Below are positions 17,290-26,350 of a stretch of DNA of 64,000 nt, in pieces. Position 1 is the first letter of the stretch, and each line of letters starts with the position of its first letter. The position numbers and the translations under genes are program-made. Below the pieces are notes generated by a model, which made no database searches, was not told where the DNA came from, and was given only the letters and a program-made list of their open reading frames with translations. This stretch comes from VXPQ01 sp965248175 (GTDB lineage: Bacteria > Bacteroidota > Rhodothermia > Rhodothermales > VXPQ01): the NCBI GenBank assembly GCA_965248175.1, contig OZ252093.1, forward strand, positions 2,790,001 through 2,854,000, read 5' to 3'.

Positions 17290-17683
17290 TGTTGCCGGGC
17301 AAAAATACAAAGTTTACGTTTTTGGAGTTGCCCAGGGGAAACGGCAGTTTGACATCCCGGCGCTTTTAGATAGAATCCTCTTTATTCGACCAACATTGAG
17401 CGCATTCTGCTCAAAAATCCAGGCTTATAATAATTCAGTAGCCGCATTGCATCCAAATCGCCCCGCTCCGCCACCGAAAAAAGACGTTCGTTTTTTTCTT
17501 TCTCGCATTCTGTCATTATTCCTTCACCTATGTATGTGCAAAACAGTGTGCAATTGCGCCGTTTTCATACCATCTTGTATTTACAATTGCCCGGCAATAA
17601 TCGTATTCGCCCATACTTCCCCCGTTCGCAACCGATATGTGATCGTTCCGCATCGACGACGCACCAAACACGCCCGCTTTCCC
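17290..17683. other. Non-coding stretch downstream of coiled-coil and KDG kinase genes
   Basis: About 394 bp between two convergent genes, AT-rich relative to neighbours and without a convincing gene. It contains one promoter-like sequence (see 17349-17376). The open frame crossing it on the plus strand runs into the kinase gene antisense and has no coding character. Confidence 0.45.
17349..17376 (+). promoter_or_regulatory. Possible sigma-70-type promoter without a downstream gene
   Basis: TTGACA at 17349-17354, a 16-bp spacer, then TAGAAT at 17371-17376. No gene follows on the plus strand, only the antisense 3' end of the KDG kinase gene. It could drive a small or antisense RNA, or be chance in AT-richer DNA. 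The Bacteroidota-type promoter (TTTG/TAnnTTTG) differs, which lowers confidence. Confidence 0.3.
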
Positions 17684-18712
17684 CTACCGCTCCACGCGCC
17701 CGGAACCGGAACCCTTCGCCAGATTTTCGACCTCCTGCGCCGAGACGAGGTTGAAATCGCCCGGAATGGTCTGCTTGAGGCAGGAGGCCGCCACGGCAAA
17801 CTCAAGCGCTTCCCGCGAATCGCTTTTCGTCAACAGGCCGGCAATCAGGCCCGCTGCAAACGCATCGCCGCCGCCTACACGATCTACAAGCCGGATCTCG
17901 TAGCGGGTTGAACGCTGCGGCTCGACGCATGCCCCGTCGTCGTGCAACAGGGCGCTCCAGCCGTTCATGGACGCCGAAAAACTCTCCCGCAGCGTAATCG
18001 CCACGGCACGAAATCCGTACTCTTTTTTGAGTTGCCGGGCAAGACCGAAATACGCTTCCTCGTCCAGTTCGGCAGCTTCCACATCGGACGCGCCTGCCCG
18101 GAAGCCGAGGCTGCGCTCAGCGTCCTCCTCGTTAGCGATGCATACGTCCACATACTCCATGAGGGGGCGCATCACGGCCTGCGCTTCTTTTTCCGTCCAC
18201 AACTTGGCCCGGAAGTTCAGATCGCAGCTTATGGACGCACCAGCGCGGCGGGCTGCCCGGCAGGCTGCCTCAAGCATCCGACAAGGAGTCTCTCCGAGCG
18301 CCGGGGTGATGCCGGTCCAGTGGAACCACGCTGCGCCGTCGAACACGGCCTCCAGATCGACCTCGTCGGGCACAAGCGTCGTTACGGCGCTCCCGGCGCG
18401 GTCGTAGAGGACCTTGGACCCTCGCTGGCTCGCTCCCGTTTCGAGGAAATAAATGCCGAGACGGTCACCCCCGCGTACGATAAACCGGTCGGATACGCCG
18501 TAGCGCCGCAAGTCGTTGACGCAGGCTTGCCCGATCTCGTGCCCGGGAATTTTGGACAGGAAGAAACTGTCGAATCCGAAGCCGGCCAGCGCGACGGCCA
18601 CATTGGCCTCCCCGCCCCCGAAGGACACATCCAGGGAAGGCGTTTGCACAAAACGCCCGTGTCCCGGAGGCGACAGCCGGAGCATGACTTCGCCGAACGT
18701 AACCGTTTTCAT
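17684..18712 (-). CDS. kdgK: 2-dehydro-3-deoxygluconokinase (PfkB family)
   Basis: 342 residues from MKTVTFGEVMLRLSPPGHGR, the characteristic KDG kinase start; an in-frame ATG 108 bp upstream lacks family sequence. PfkB signatures are present: FGGGEANVAVALA near residue 32 and the C-terminal VDRVGGGDAFAAGL, whose Asp is the catalytic base. The enzyme phosphorylates 2-keto-3-deoxygluconate to KDPG, joining hexuronate catabolism to Entner-Doudoroff steps. KDPG aldolase, the usual partner, is not adjacent. A DUF1080 protein gene lies 25 bp upstream, so the two are probably cotranscribed. Confidence 0.9.
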   Translation of the reverse strand: MKTVTFGEVMLRLSPPGHGRFVQTPSLDVSFGGGEANVAVALAGFGFDSFFLSKIPGHEIGQACVNDLRRYGVSDRFIVRGGDRLGIYFLETGASQRGSKVLYDRAGSAVTTLVPDEVDLEAVFDGAAWFHWTGITPALGETPCRMLEAACRAARRAGASISCDLNFRAKLWTEKEAQAVMRPLMEYVDVCIANEEDAERSLGFRAGASDVEAAELDEEAYFGLARQLKKEYGFRAVAITLRESFSASMNGWSALLHDDGACVEPQRSTRYEIRLVDRVGGGDAFAAGLIAGLLTKSDSREALEFAVAASCLKQTIPGDFNLVSAQEVENLAKGSGSGRVER

Positions 18713-18737
18713 AACAAACCCGGACGTATTCCCTTGC

Positions 18738-19538
18738 CTACTCCAGTTCCCTGACCCAGATATTCCGAAAACGCACCGGGTGGTCGTGATCCTGCAAGGA
18801 AATCGGAAGCCGGTCGGCATGGGCCTCGTACGGCGGCCGCGACCGGTGCCCCGAAGGGCCGGTCATTTCCTCGTGGTTCTGCACCAGTACGCCGTTATGG
18901 AAAACGGTCACAAAAGCTGGAGAAACGAGTGCGCCGTCTTCATCGAAACGGGGGCGGCGGAATACGATGTCATAGACATTCCACTCGCCCGGCGCGCTCA
19001 TCGCGTTGACGAGCGGCGGATACTGGCCGTACAATGCAGCAGCCTGTCCATCGGGATACGTGTCGTTCTCGTAGGAATCCAGTACCTGCACCTCATAGGT
19101 CTCCATCAGGAAAACGCCGCTGTTGCCACGATTCTGATCCTCGCCGTCGGGCGGCATGGGTGCAGACCACTCGACATGCAACTGCACGTCACCGAAGCCC
19201 TGCTTCGTTCGAATACCCCCGGTGCGGGGCTGCACCTCGAAATAACCGTCGGCCACCTTCCAGGGCGCCGGATCTCCGCTGAGGCTCTCCCAGGCGGACA
19301 ATCCTTCCGGAGACGATGCGCCCCCGAAAAGAACGATGGCGTCGGAAGGGGCCTGTCCGGCCGCCTGATCCATGCTCGGTATCGCCGGGGAGACCACCAT
19401 GGGCTGGGGCCGTTCCCGATCGTGTACATCCCAGTCCGCCGGGGTGCGGCTACCCTGTCCCTCGGTGTCCTGGCCAAGCGCCGGCGACGCAGCGAAAAGA
19501 ACGGCGGCGATAAAAGGCATAATGCGTGTCATAGTCAA
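18738..19538 (-). CDS. Exported DUF1080 (3-keto-disaccharide hydrolase) protein
   Basis: 266 residues with a signal peptide (ending SPALGQD). The DUF1080 fold, a concanavalin-like jellyroll, shows VLFGGASSPEGLSAWES, RTKQGFGDVQLHVEW, RGNSGVFLMETYEVQVLDSY and a C-terminal PISLQDHDHPVRFRNIWVREL. Some characterised DUF1080 proteins hydrolyse 3-keto-glycosides, and many are found in glycan-degrading bacteria. It overlaps the TonB receptor stop by 4 bp upstream and precedes kdgK, suggesting a small operon for uptake and breakdown of a sugar compound. Confidence 0.9.
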   Translation of the reverse strand: MTMTRIMPFIAAVLFAASPALGQDTEGQGSRTPADWDVHDRERPQPMVVSPAIPSMDQAAGQAPSDAIVLFGGASSPEGLSAWESLSGDPAPWKVADGYFEVQPRTGGIRTKQGFGDVQLHVEWSAPMPPDGEDQNRGNSGVFLMETYEVQVLDSYENDTYPDGQAAALYGQYPPLVNAMSAPGEWNVYDIVFRRPRFDEDGALVSPAFVTVFHNGVLVQNHEEMTGPSGHRSRPPYEAHADRLPISLQDHDHPVRFRNIWVRELE

Positions 19539-21565
19539 GGAAGTATATGGAGTTGTAATCCGGCCAGGAATGCCCGACCGGGTGCGGGTTCATAGTAACG
19601 GCCTCCGAATGCATTGATCGACACGGAACCGCTGTACCGGACATTCAGCATATTGCGCACCTCGACAAACGGCGCAATGCGCACCGAACCGGCGGCAAAT
19701 CCCTCGTGTCCGAGCGACGCGTCGAAAACAACGTATCCGTCGTTGACGGCCGTGTTGGCGTCATCCGTAAAATACTCGCTTACGGCTTCTGCTTCCACTG
19801 TGACCTGAAAGCTTCTCTGATCTGTCCGTACACGCCCGAAAAAACGCTGTTCGGGTACGCCCGGCAAGAAGTTTCCGTTCAAGTCCGCCTCCCGGAAAAC
19901 AAAACGACTCACGGCAGCGACAAAAGCCGCTTCCCAGCGAGGGTGCGGGATCCATTGCACGGCTCCCTCGATGCCCCGGTGCGTATTCTTGCCCGCATTC
20001 CGGAAAAAATCCCGCCCGAGCTCGTTTTCGAAGGAGATCAATCGCCCATCCACGTTCATGGAGAAAACAGCCGCATCCACGAACAGATGCGCCCCCAGCG
20101 CACCGCGCAGGCCAACTTCCACGCCTCTCGCGATCTGCGGATCGAGCGAAGGATTGAATCCACCCGTCAGGTCCGGGCGATTGACCAGTTCCGTGGTCGT
20201 AGGCGTCTCGAAGGCAGTGCCGTAGTTCGCAAACAGCAGCCATCCGCTTCCCCGCCAGGACACGCCCAGCATGGGGCTCCAGGCGCTAAAGAGCCGGTTG
20301 CCGGATTGATCGCCATTGGTAAACAGGTGATCGTCCATTTCAAACCGCACCGTTCCATAGCGCAATCCGGCCAGCACCTGCACGTTTTGCACAGGCTGGA
20401 AGCCCCCATAGGCAAAGGCGCCTGCGGAAGCCACGTCTTCGACCTGATCCAATCCAATCTCATCGCCGGGAAGGCCACGTGCATTATTGAAATTCTTGCG
20501 AATATCGTGCTGTAACGCCCCATCGGCTCCCACACCCCACCGGATCCGCCCCCGATCCCGCCGCAGCGCCGCCCGCATTCCCCCTGCCGTCCGGTCAAGA
20601 TCGATATACGCAAAGGTCAAGGGATTATCGAGTTGCCGGCGTACGCCGTAACCGGTCAGGCGAAGCGTACCGATTCCGGCCTCCCGCTCGAACGCAGCGC
20701 CAGCCTGGGCATGAAGACTCTCCTTACCCGCGCGGGCTTCCACAAAGGCCGGGCGGGCCATAGAGGGGTCCGTCTCGAACTGTTCGCGCGTCAATGAGCC
20801 GGGATGCTCGGTATCCTGCAAGGCAAGAGCAGCCATAACCCGAACGTGCGAGGAGGAGCCGGTTCGAAATCGGGCGGAGGCTCCGGCACGGCGGCGAACA
20901 CCGGAGGAATATGCCCGGTAGCCGTCCTGTGTGTGATTCGACGCGTAAAACTGCACGGAATGCGGACCGAACGGCAGCAACCCGTCAACAAGGATCCGGC
21001 GCTGCCCGAAGGAACCGGCAAGCGCCTGCGCGCGCAAACGAGAAGCGGGACGAGCGCCTTCCGGCGCGGCAGCGCTCGACAGGAAAAGCACGGCTCCGGA
21101 ACCGTTTCCCCAAAACAGGGAGGCGGGACTGCGCAAGAGTTCCGTGCGACGCAGGACGGAAGATTCCACTACGTCGAGCACCGTCTGCCCATCCGGCATC
21201 GTGAGCGGAATACCATCGAGCACAACCTGCATACCCCGCACGCCGAACGGAGCACGGGCGCCCATACCACGCACGGAGATACGCTCTCCAAGCGCAAAAT
21301 GGCCACGGTCGTTAATCCACGCACCGGGGAGCGAACGCAGAACGCGTTCCATAGAAAGTACGGAGCGCGGCAACGCGTCCGGGGAATTCGTCTCGACGGC
21401 AAGGGCGTATGGAGCCGATGCTGCGTTCGCCGTGCCCCGGACCGCCTCAACCGTCAATTCCGGCAGCGCCTGCCCCGGAAGAACCGGTACCGATAACGTG
21501 TCCTGAGCAACAACAATCCCCGGAAACAAGCAAGCCGCCGCCAGCCAGCACCGAACGGAAGACAT
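19535..21565 (-). CDS. TonB-dependent receptor
   Basis: About 676 residues from MSSVRCWLAAACLF (ATG 21565; ATGs lie a few codons upstream). A signal peptide ends IVVAQD. The plug domain contains ERVLRSLPGAWINDRG, RISVRGMGARAPFGVRG, VVLDGIPLTMPDGQT and LRSPASLFWGNGSGA. A classical barrel follows, ending VRYSGSVSINAFGGRYYEPA then LQLHILP. There is no carboxypeptidase-like domain, unlike the receptor at 11886-14408. The plug pattern resembles FecA/siderophore-type receptors, yet its overlap with the DUF1080 gene (ATGA) and closeness to kdgK suggest an organic or sugar ligand. Ligand unknown. Confidence 0.92.
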   Translation of the reverse strand: MSSVRCWLAAACLFPGIVVAQDTLSVPVLPGQALPELTVEAVRGTANAASAPYALAVETNSPDALPRSVLSMERVLRSLPGAWINDRGHFALGERISVRGMGARAPFGVRGMQVVLDGIPLTMPDGQTVLDVVESSVLRRTELLRSPASLFWGNGSGAVLFLSSAAAPEGARPASRLRAQALAGSFGQRRILVDGLLPFGPHSVQFYASNHTQDGYRAYSSGVRRRAGASARFRTGSSSHVRVMAALALQDTEHPGSLTREQFETDPSMARPAFVEARAGKESLHAQAGAAFEREAGIGTLRLTGYGVRRQLDNPLTFAYIDLDRTAGGMRAALRRDRGRIRWGVGADGALQHDIRKNFNNARGLPGDEIGLDQVEDVASAGAFAYGGFQPVQNVQVLAGLRYGTVRFEMDDHLFTNGDQSGNRLFSAWSPMLGVSWRGSGWLLFANYGTAFETPTTTELVNRPDLTGGFNPSLDPQIARGVEVGLRGALGAHLFVDAAVFSMNVDGRLISFENELGRDFFRNAGKNTHRGIEGAVQWIPHPRWEAAFVAAVSRFVFREADLNGNFLPGVPEQRFFGRVRTDQRSFQVTVEAEAVSEYFTDDANTAVNDGYVVFDASLGHEGFAAGSVRIAPFVEVRNMLNVRYSGSVSINAFGGRYYEPAPGRAFLAGLQLHILP

Positions 21566-21766
21566 GGTACACATCATGCGATGCGGGCGGTATGTACGCA
21601 CCCGGCTCGTCCATAAAAATGGACCAGATCCGACTCGTACAGGAACCCCGGATATTTCCCGAAAATATGCAGCACGCCCCGTATGGGGTGCATGCCCAAA
21701 AGAAACAGGAAAAATCCGACCGACAGGCGAAGCGCTGTCAACCGTTCTGAAATGCCCTAAAGCAGA

Positions 21767-21979
21767 TTACCCGCCCACACGCTCTACGCTCATGGCGCTG
21801 AGGCCTTTTGGCGTCTGCTCCACATCATATTCCACTTCTTCGCCGTCCCGCAATCCTTCGTCGTATCCGAGATTGGGTATATTGTTACGATGGACAAATA
21901 CGTCCTTGCTACCGTCGTCCGGCGCGATAAAGCCAAAACCTTTATCTACGCTAAACCACTTTACTCTTCCCCGAGGCAT
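21767..21979 (-). CDS. Cold-shock-domain protein (CspA family)
   Basis: 70 residues from MPRGRVKWFSVDKGFGFI, preceded by GGAAAAAG at ribosome-binding distance; a longer in-frame start 45 bp upstream adds residues not typical of the family. RNP1 (KGFGFIAPDD) and RNP2 (DVFVHRNNI) single-strand nucleic-acid binding motifs are both present, with the usual VEYDVEQTPKGLSAMSV end. It binds single-stranded RNA/DNA and melts RNA structure. It stands alone between the TonB receptor and glycosylase genes. Confidence 0.95.
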   Translation of the reverse strand: MPRGRVKWFSVDKGFGFIAPDDGSKDVFVHRNNIPNLGYDEGLRDGEEVEYDVEQTPKGLSAMSVERVGG

Positions 21980-22118
21980 GTTCTTTTTCCGTGTTCTAAT
22001 GGCGCCGCAGCCTGTATATTTCAACGCGTTATGCGCAATACAGTATGTGCGGCAAGGTAAAATTACCCCCTGTGTACCCCGTTACAGGGTATGGGTTTCC
22101 TGAATGGCCAGATAACCG

Positions 22119-23102
22119 TCATGTCGAGGTGTTCAGGGCGGCCTCAGGTGCGCTGTTCTGCAAAAACCAGTCCTCCATTACATCCATCCACACCGCCAGT
22201 CCCTGCCATGAGCCATAGGGCGCGTAGTGGCGGCGAATATCCGTATCCGTACCTCCGCCGAATTTCCGGGCAAACATCGACCGGGCTGCGGAATCGAGCG
22301 CAAGGTAGTCGAACCGCCCCAGCAGTTTCATGACTGCGCCGGCGGCGTACGGGCCGAATCCACTCAGGGAACGTATCTCTGCAAACAGGTCGGCAGAAGA
22401 CATCTCCGTAGATAGCCATCCCTCTACGTCGACCCTTTCCTCCGCAATGCGGCAGGCCAGTTCGTGAAGGTATGCATTCCGATATCCGGCCCGTACATGA
22501 TCGGCAAGCGCGTCGAGGGACAGATTCGCGATCGTTTCAGGCGAAGGAAATGCACCGGCATGCCCCAACTCGTTCAACCGCTGCGTCATCTGCCGCGTCA
22601 TGGCCCAGGTCGTGTTGGTGGTGAGCAGCGTTTTCGCCAAATCTTCCCAAACCGTGGGCGCACGCAGTAGCCGCCCGGCCCTGTGCGCAAACACCCAGGC
22701 ATAGCGCGGAACGCTCGCAAGCAGGGCATAAAAGGGGTCCAGATCCATTTCAAGGTTGAAAATGCGCCGGGGCACCTCTTGAAGATGCGCATGGACCGGA
22801 GGAGAAAGCGAAGCGTTCGCGGCATGCTTCGCCGCACCGGACTCATGCCACAGCGTCTCCTCGATGTGCACATGCAACCTTTCGCCGCAGGGCACGGCCC
22901 CGTCCTCGTCCCTATCCACCGTGAATGCAAGGCGGACAATGCGCCCGTCCGGGAGAGATTGGATGCGCCGCAGCCGCACATACTCCTCGTCGTGGCTGAA
23001 TGGCGCCAGCTCGATCCAGCCATGGCTCAGAAGCGTCGACCGGAAACGAAACGAAGGAGGGCATTCGATGGTCAGTACAGGATCGCCGGATGGCATATTC
23101 AT
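22119..23102 (-). CDS. HhH-GPD superfamily DNA glycosylase (AlkA/OGG-like)
   Basis: 327 residues from ATG 23102, which overlaps the upstream gene stop (ATGA). The N-terminal half is a mixed beta domain like that of AlkA/OGG1. The C-terminal half carries the helix-hairpin-helix SLSGFGPYAAGAVMKLLG followed by the catalytic Asp (ALDSAARSMF). There is a full set of preceding helices and TTNTTWAMTRQMTQRLNELG. No iron-sulphur cluster cysteines are present. The Lys typical of bifunctional OGG1 is not at the usual place (VMKLLG has a Lys within the hairpin), so whether it is mono- or bifunctional is uncertain. It likely removes alkylated or oxidised bases. Confidence 0.85.
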   Translation of the reverse strand: MNMPSGDPVLTIECPPSFRFRSTLLSHGWIELAPFSHDEEYVRLRRIQSLPDGRIVRLAFTVDRDEDGAVPCGERLHVHIEETLWHESGAAKHAANASLSPPVHAHLQEVPRRIFNLEMDLDPFYALLASVPRYAWVFAHRAGRLLRAPTVWEDLAKTLLTTNTTWAMTRQMTQRLNELGHAGAFPSPETIANLSLDALADHVRAGYRNAYLHELACRIAEERVDVEGWLSTEMSSADLFAEIRSLSGFGPYAAGAVMKLLGRFDYLALDSAARSMFARKFGGGTDTDIRRHYAPYGSWQGLAVWMDVMEDWFLQNSAPEAALNTST

Positions 23103-23521
23103 TTCTCTGCAAGTCGTTCGGCGCGCACCAGTTTCTGCGCAATATCCACCGGGAGCGCGGCCCCTTCCGTAGCCAGCGCTTCCTCGTACAATACCCTGGC
23201 CCCGGCAGCACGGGCACGGGCTTCCGACAGCGATCCGAGTTGCGTCAGCAGATCGGCTTCCTCGCACAGCAAATCGGCGATAGCAAGCGCAAGGCCGTAC
23301 TCGAATCCGCGCGGGTACCGGCAAAGCGCAACCAGCTCGCGGGGCGACAGTTCGCCCACGGGGCGGGGAGAAAGATCGACCTCTCCGAACGCCTTACGCA
23401 GGTACGCAAGGGCTTCTTCGTACCGTTCTTCGGACTTCAGTCGAAACGTCTGCGCCAGCACATGGAGCAGCACCCGAATGGCCTGCTCAATCTCCCGCAT
23501 GATGAGATCGCGCTGGAACAT
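23099..23521 (-). CDS. DUF6483-like helical protein
   Basis: 140 residues, nearly all alpha-helical. It opens MFQRDLIMREIEQAIRVLLHVL, a start seen in a conserved Firmicutes/Bacteroidota family annotated as DUF6483, with TPR-like helices after. No catalytic motif, signal or membrane segment. It is translationally coupled to the DNA glycosylase downstream (ATGA) and lies 12 bp after the dsbD stop, so dsbD, this gene and the glycosylase form one transcript. Function unknown. Confidence 0.75.
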   Translation of the reverse strand: MFQRDLIMREIEQAIRVLLHVLAQTFRLKSEERYEEALAYLRKAFGEVDLSPRPVGELSPRELVALCRYPRGFEYGLALAIADLLCEEADLLTQLGSLSEARARAAGARVLYEEALATEGAALPVDIAQKLVRAERLAEK

Positions 23522-23532
23522 GACCTGATACC

Positions 23533-25569
23533 TTATGAAGAACCGGGTAAAGAGAGGGCAGGCGGATCGGCATCAAAGGCGGCAGCGCCTCGCTCGAGAA
23601 ATTCGGCGAATTCCGAAACCGATGCGGTGCCTGTATGCCTGTGCAGAAGAGTACCGGAATACGGATCCGCAATGACATAGGTCGGAAGCGCCACAGTGCC
23701 CGCCAACGAAATCTGGTACTGCTGCAATGCCGGGCCGGTATCGCGTGCGTCGGTATAAAGGCGCAGCAGCACGAAATCGTTCCGAAGCAGGGACGCCACG
23801 GGTTCCTGGCGAAACACGCCGGTTTCCATCTGGCGGCAGTTTGCGCAAGTATACCCGGTGAAGTCGATGAACACGGGTTTGCGTACGCTTTGCGCCTGCT
23901 CGAAAGCCGCATCTATGTCCTCACTCCAGACCGGTTCATCGTCCCCGCGCCCTGAAAACACGCCGGCCCCGGCTTCCGTTGCTTGCGCCGGAGGAAGCCA
24001 GGCATCGATCGTGGGCAACGGCGCTCCAAAAAGGCCCGGCAGCATATACAGGGAAATCCCCAGGAAAGCAGCAGCAAAAAGTAGCCGCCCGGCTCCGACG
24101 GGCTGGGACGCCGGCTCATGGGGCATCCGGATCTTGCCGAGCAGATAGAACCCGGCAAGCCCGAAAATCACCATGGCGAGGGCGATGGCCACAGGCCGCG
24201 ATATCAACCCCCACCCCATAACAAGGTCCGCATTCGACAGAAACTTGAGGGCGGCGACAAGTTCCACGAAGCCCAGCGTGACCTGAATGCGATGCATCCA
24301 GGATCCCGCTCCGGGCAACGATTGCAGCGCCTTCGGGAACAGGGCGAACGCCACGAACGGCACGGCAAACGTAGCCGAGAAGACCACCATACCGATGACG
24401 GGATACGTCCACTCGCCGGTCGCAGTGGCAACAGCGAGCAGCCCCCCTACGAACGGAACGGTGCACGAAAAATGCACCAGCGTCAGGGTCAGCCCCATGA
24501 AAAATGTGCCCGTATACCCCGACCGTTCGTTGCCCTGACGATTGAAATAATTGACGAAACGGCCCGGCAGCGTCAATTCGAACATGCCGAGCAGCGAAAG
24601 CGCAAACACGGCAAAGATCCCCCCGATGAAAAGATTGATCCAGGGATTGGCCGCAATGGTATGCGCCCCGGCAGCGCCCAGCAAGGAGGCAGCCAGTACG
24701 CCGAGCGCCGTGAAGGTAAGGATGATCGCCGCCCCGAAGGCCAGCGCCATACGAACCGATTCCGAACGCTTCGAAGCATGCCCCGAAAACCAGGAGACGG
24801 TCAGCGGGATCATGGGAAATACGCAGGGGGTCAGGAGAGAGGCGAGCCCGGCCCCGATCGCCAGCAGAATAAAGCGCCATAGCCCGCCGGCGTGTACATC
24901 GGCGCCATCAGCGGCGGCCGGATCAGGAGACACGACCGGAGGGACGCCCCCGGTCAAGTCGGGCACGGAGCGGAGCGAGTCGTTCCCCTCGTCCTCGACA
25001 GCCATCCCGGCGCCGGATACGGAGCCTTGGGCAACACCACCTCCCCCGGTAACATGCACTACGGCCCGGAGCGGCGCCGGCGTGGGAGGTAGACACACCT
25101 CTTCGGTGCAAATCATGAACCGCACAACGCCGCTGAGTGTGCGATTTCCTGCGGGGGTATCCTCACCAACCCGGAATGGGGCGGCAAACCGGGCCTGCCC
25201 GGTGAAATAGCGAACCGTCGCGTCAAACCAGGGATCGTGCGCCTCGACGGGCGTACTCTGGCGCATCGGGCCTGTGAGCAACAGCCCCTCTTCTTCCCAT
25301 GCAAAATCGACGGCAAAACTCGGGCGCGGCGAATCAAGCGCGTACATCTTCCAGCCTTCCGAGATATCCGCCTCGATCACCGCCTCGAACGCCTCCCCGG
25401 AAGCAACTTCTTCGGGAGCAACCGCCACCGTCCACGTCACATAGTCCGTAGCAGACAGGAAATCCTGTGCAAACGCTTGCGCACACACGAACCCTGTACA
25501 CGGAACAAGCGCAGCCAGCCAGCCTATGCGGGCGAGATACTGCACAAATCCAAAACCGTAGTGGCGCAA
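23533..25569 (-). CDS. dsbD: Protein-disulfide reductase DsbD-like
   Basis: 678 residues in the three-part DsbD layout. After a signal peptide there is a periplasmic nDsbD-like domain (to about residue 200) with MICTEEVCLPP, the reactive Cys pair. Eight membrane helices follow, with LLTPCVFPMIPLTV and FSCTVPFVGG, the transmembrane Cys pair. A C-terminal thioredoxin domain has the active site YTCANCRQME. It passes electrons from cytosolic thioredoxin to the periplasm to reduce disulfides or feed cytochrome c maturation. All six expected cysteines are present. Confidence 0.95.
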   Translation of the reverse strand: MRHYGFGFVQYLARIGWLAALVPCTGFVCAQAFAQDFLSATDYVTWTVAVAPEEVASGEAFEAVIEADISEGWKMYALDSPRPSFAVDFAWEEEGLLLTGPMRQSTPVEAHDPWFDATVRYFTGQARFAAPFRVGEDTPAGNRTLSGVVRFMICTEEVCLPPTPAPLRAVVHVTGGGGVAQGSVSGAGMAVEDEGNDSLRSVPDLTGGVPPVVSPDPAAADGADVHAGGLWRFILLAIGAGLASLLTPCVFPMIPLTVSWFSGHASKRSESVRMALAFGAAIILTFTALGVLAASLLGAAGAHTIAANPWINLFIGGIFAVFALSLLGMFELTLPGRFVNYFNRQGNERSGYTGTFFMGLTLTLVHFSCTVPFVGGLLAVATATGEWTYPVIGMVVFSATFAVPFVAFALFPKALQSLPGAGSWMHRIQVTLGFVELVAALKFLSNADLVMGWGLISRPVAIALAMVIFGLAGFYLLGKIRMPHEPASQPVGAGRLLFAAAFLGISLYMLPGLFGAPLPTIDAWLPPAQATEAGAGVFSGRGDDEPVWSEDIDAAFEQAQSVRKPVFIDFTGYTCANCRQMETGVFRQEPVASLLRNDFVLLRLYTDARDTGPALQQYQISLAGTVALPTYVIADPYSGTLLHRHTGTASVSEFAEFLERGAAAFDADPPALSLPGSS

Positions 25570-25630
25570 AACCGTACTGGGCTAAAACGATGCCGGGAGC
25601 GGGACGGGCGCCCGGCGGATTCCGCCGCGC

Positions 25631-26083
25631 CTACGCTTCCGCTTCCGGAACCACCTCGACCTTGAGTTTGGCCGAGACTTCCTTGTGTACCTTCACGGTA
25701 GCCGTATAGACGCCGAGCATGCGAATGTCCTCGTCGGGCTCGATATGTTTGCGGTCGATCCGGAACCCCTGCTGACCGAGCGCTTCCGCTATCTGCGTCG
25801 ACGTGACCGTCCCGAAAATCCGGTTTTCCTGTCCGACTTTCGCAGTAATGACCACTTTCGCAGCCTCCAGTTGCTCCTTTATGCGCTCCGCATCCCCAAT
25901 CTCCTGGGCAATTTTCCTTGCGCGCTGGCGTGCGAGTTCTTTTTGATGACGAACCACGGAATCCGAAGCGATCACCGCCATACGGCCCGGAATCAGGTAA
26001 TTGCGGCCATAGCCGTCCCGGACCGTCACGATATCTCCCTCGTGACCGAGGTTTTCCACGTCCTGCAGCAGTAAAAGCTTCAT
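25631..26083 (-). CDS. rplI: 50S ribosomal protein bL9
   Basis: 150 residues of normal length. It starts MKLLLLQDVENLGHEGDIV, the N-terminal rRNA-binding domain, with GYGRNYLIPGRMAV at residues 27-40. A long central helix and a C-terminal domain (GTVTSTQIAEALGQQGF) follow. It sits 15 bp after rpsR in the standard rpsF-rpsR-rplI order. A short palindrome (CGGCGGAATCCGCCG at about 25613-25627) lies just past the stop but lacks a T run. Confidence 0.97.
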   Translation of the reverse strand: MKLLLLQDVENLGHEGDIVTVRDGYGRNYLIPGRMAVIASDSVVRHQKELARQRARKIAQEIGDAERIKEQLEAAKVVITAKVGQENRIFGTVTSTQIAEALGQQGFRIDRKHIEPDEDIRMLGVYTATVKVHKEVSAKLKVEVVPEAEA

Positions 26084-26098
26084 CGCGGTAGTTTCCTC

Positions 26099-26308
26099 CT
26101 ATCGAACATTATCTGCCACAAACGGCAGCATTGCAAGGTGACGGGCACGCTTTACCGCCCGAGTAAGCCTGCGCTGAAATTTCTGGGGGACTCCCGTGAT
26201 GCGCCGGGGCATAATCTTGCCCTGCTCGTTGAGATAGCGCTTCAGGAACTCAATATCCTTGTAATCGACAAAATCGATGCGATCGGGTTCAAAACGGGGT
26301 TCGGTCAT
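26099..26308 (-). CDS. rpsR: 30S ribosomal protein bS18
   Basis: 69 residues from MTEPRFEPDRIDFVDYKD (ATG 26308); an ATG 15 bp upstream is less typical. The core IDFVDYKDIEFLKRYLNEQGKIMPRRITG and QRRLTRAVKRARHLAMLPF are highly conserved S18 sequence. No zinc-binding Cys residues, so this is the C-minus form. It is the middle gene of rpsF-rpsR-rplI. Confidence 0.97.
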   Translation of the reverse strand: MTEPRFEPDRIDFVDYKDIEFLKRYLNEQGKIMPRRITGVPQKFQRRLTRAVKRARHLAMLPFVADNVR

Positions 26309-26350
26309 GGAATATCCTGTCAATGTGCTGAAATCTGCCGTCTGGAGGGG

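Noticed and set aside
17396..17911. 171-codon plus-strand frame downstream of the promoter-like site
   Set aside because: Its second half is antisense to the KDG kinase gene; composition is not protein-like and there is no ribosome-binding site.
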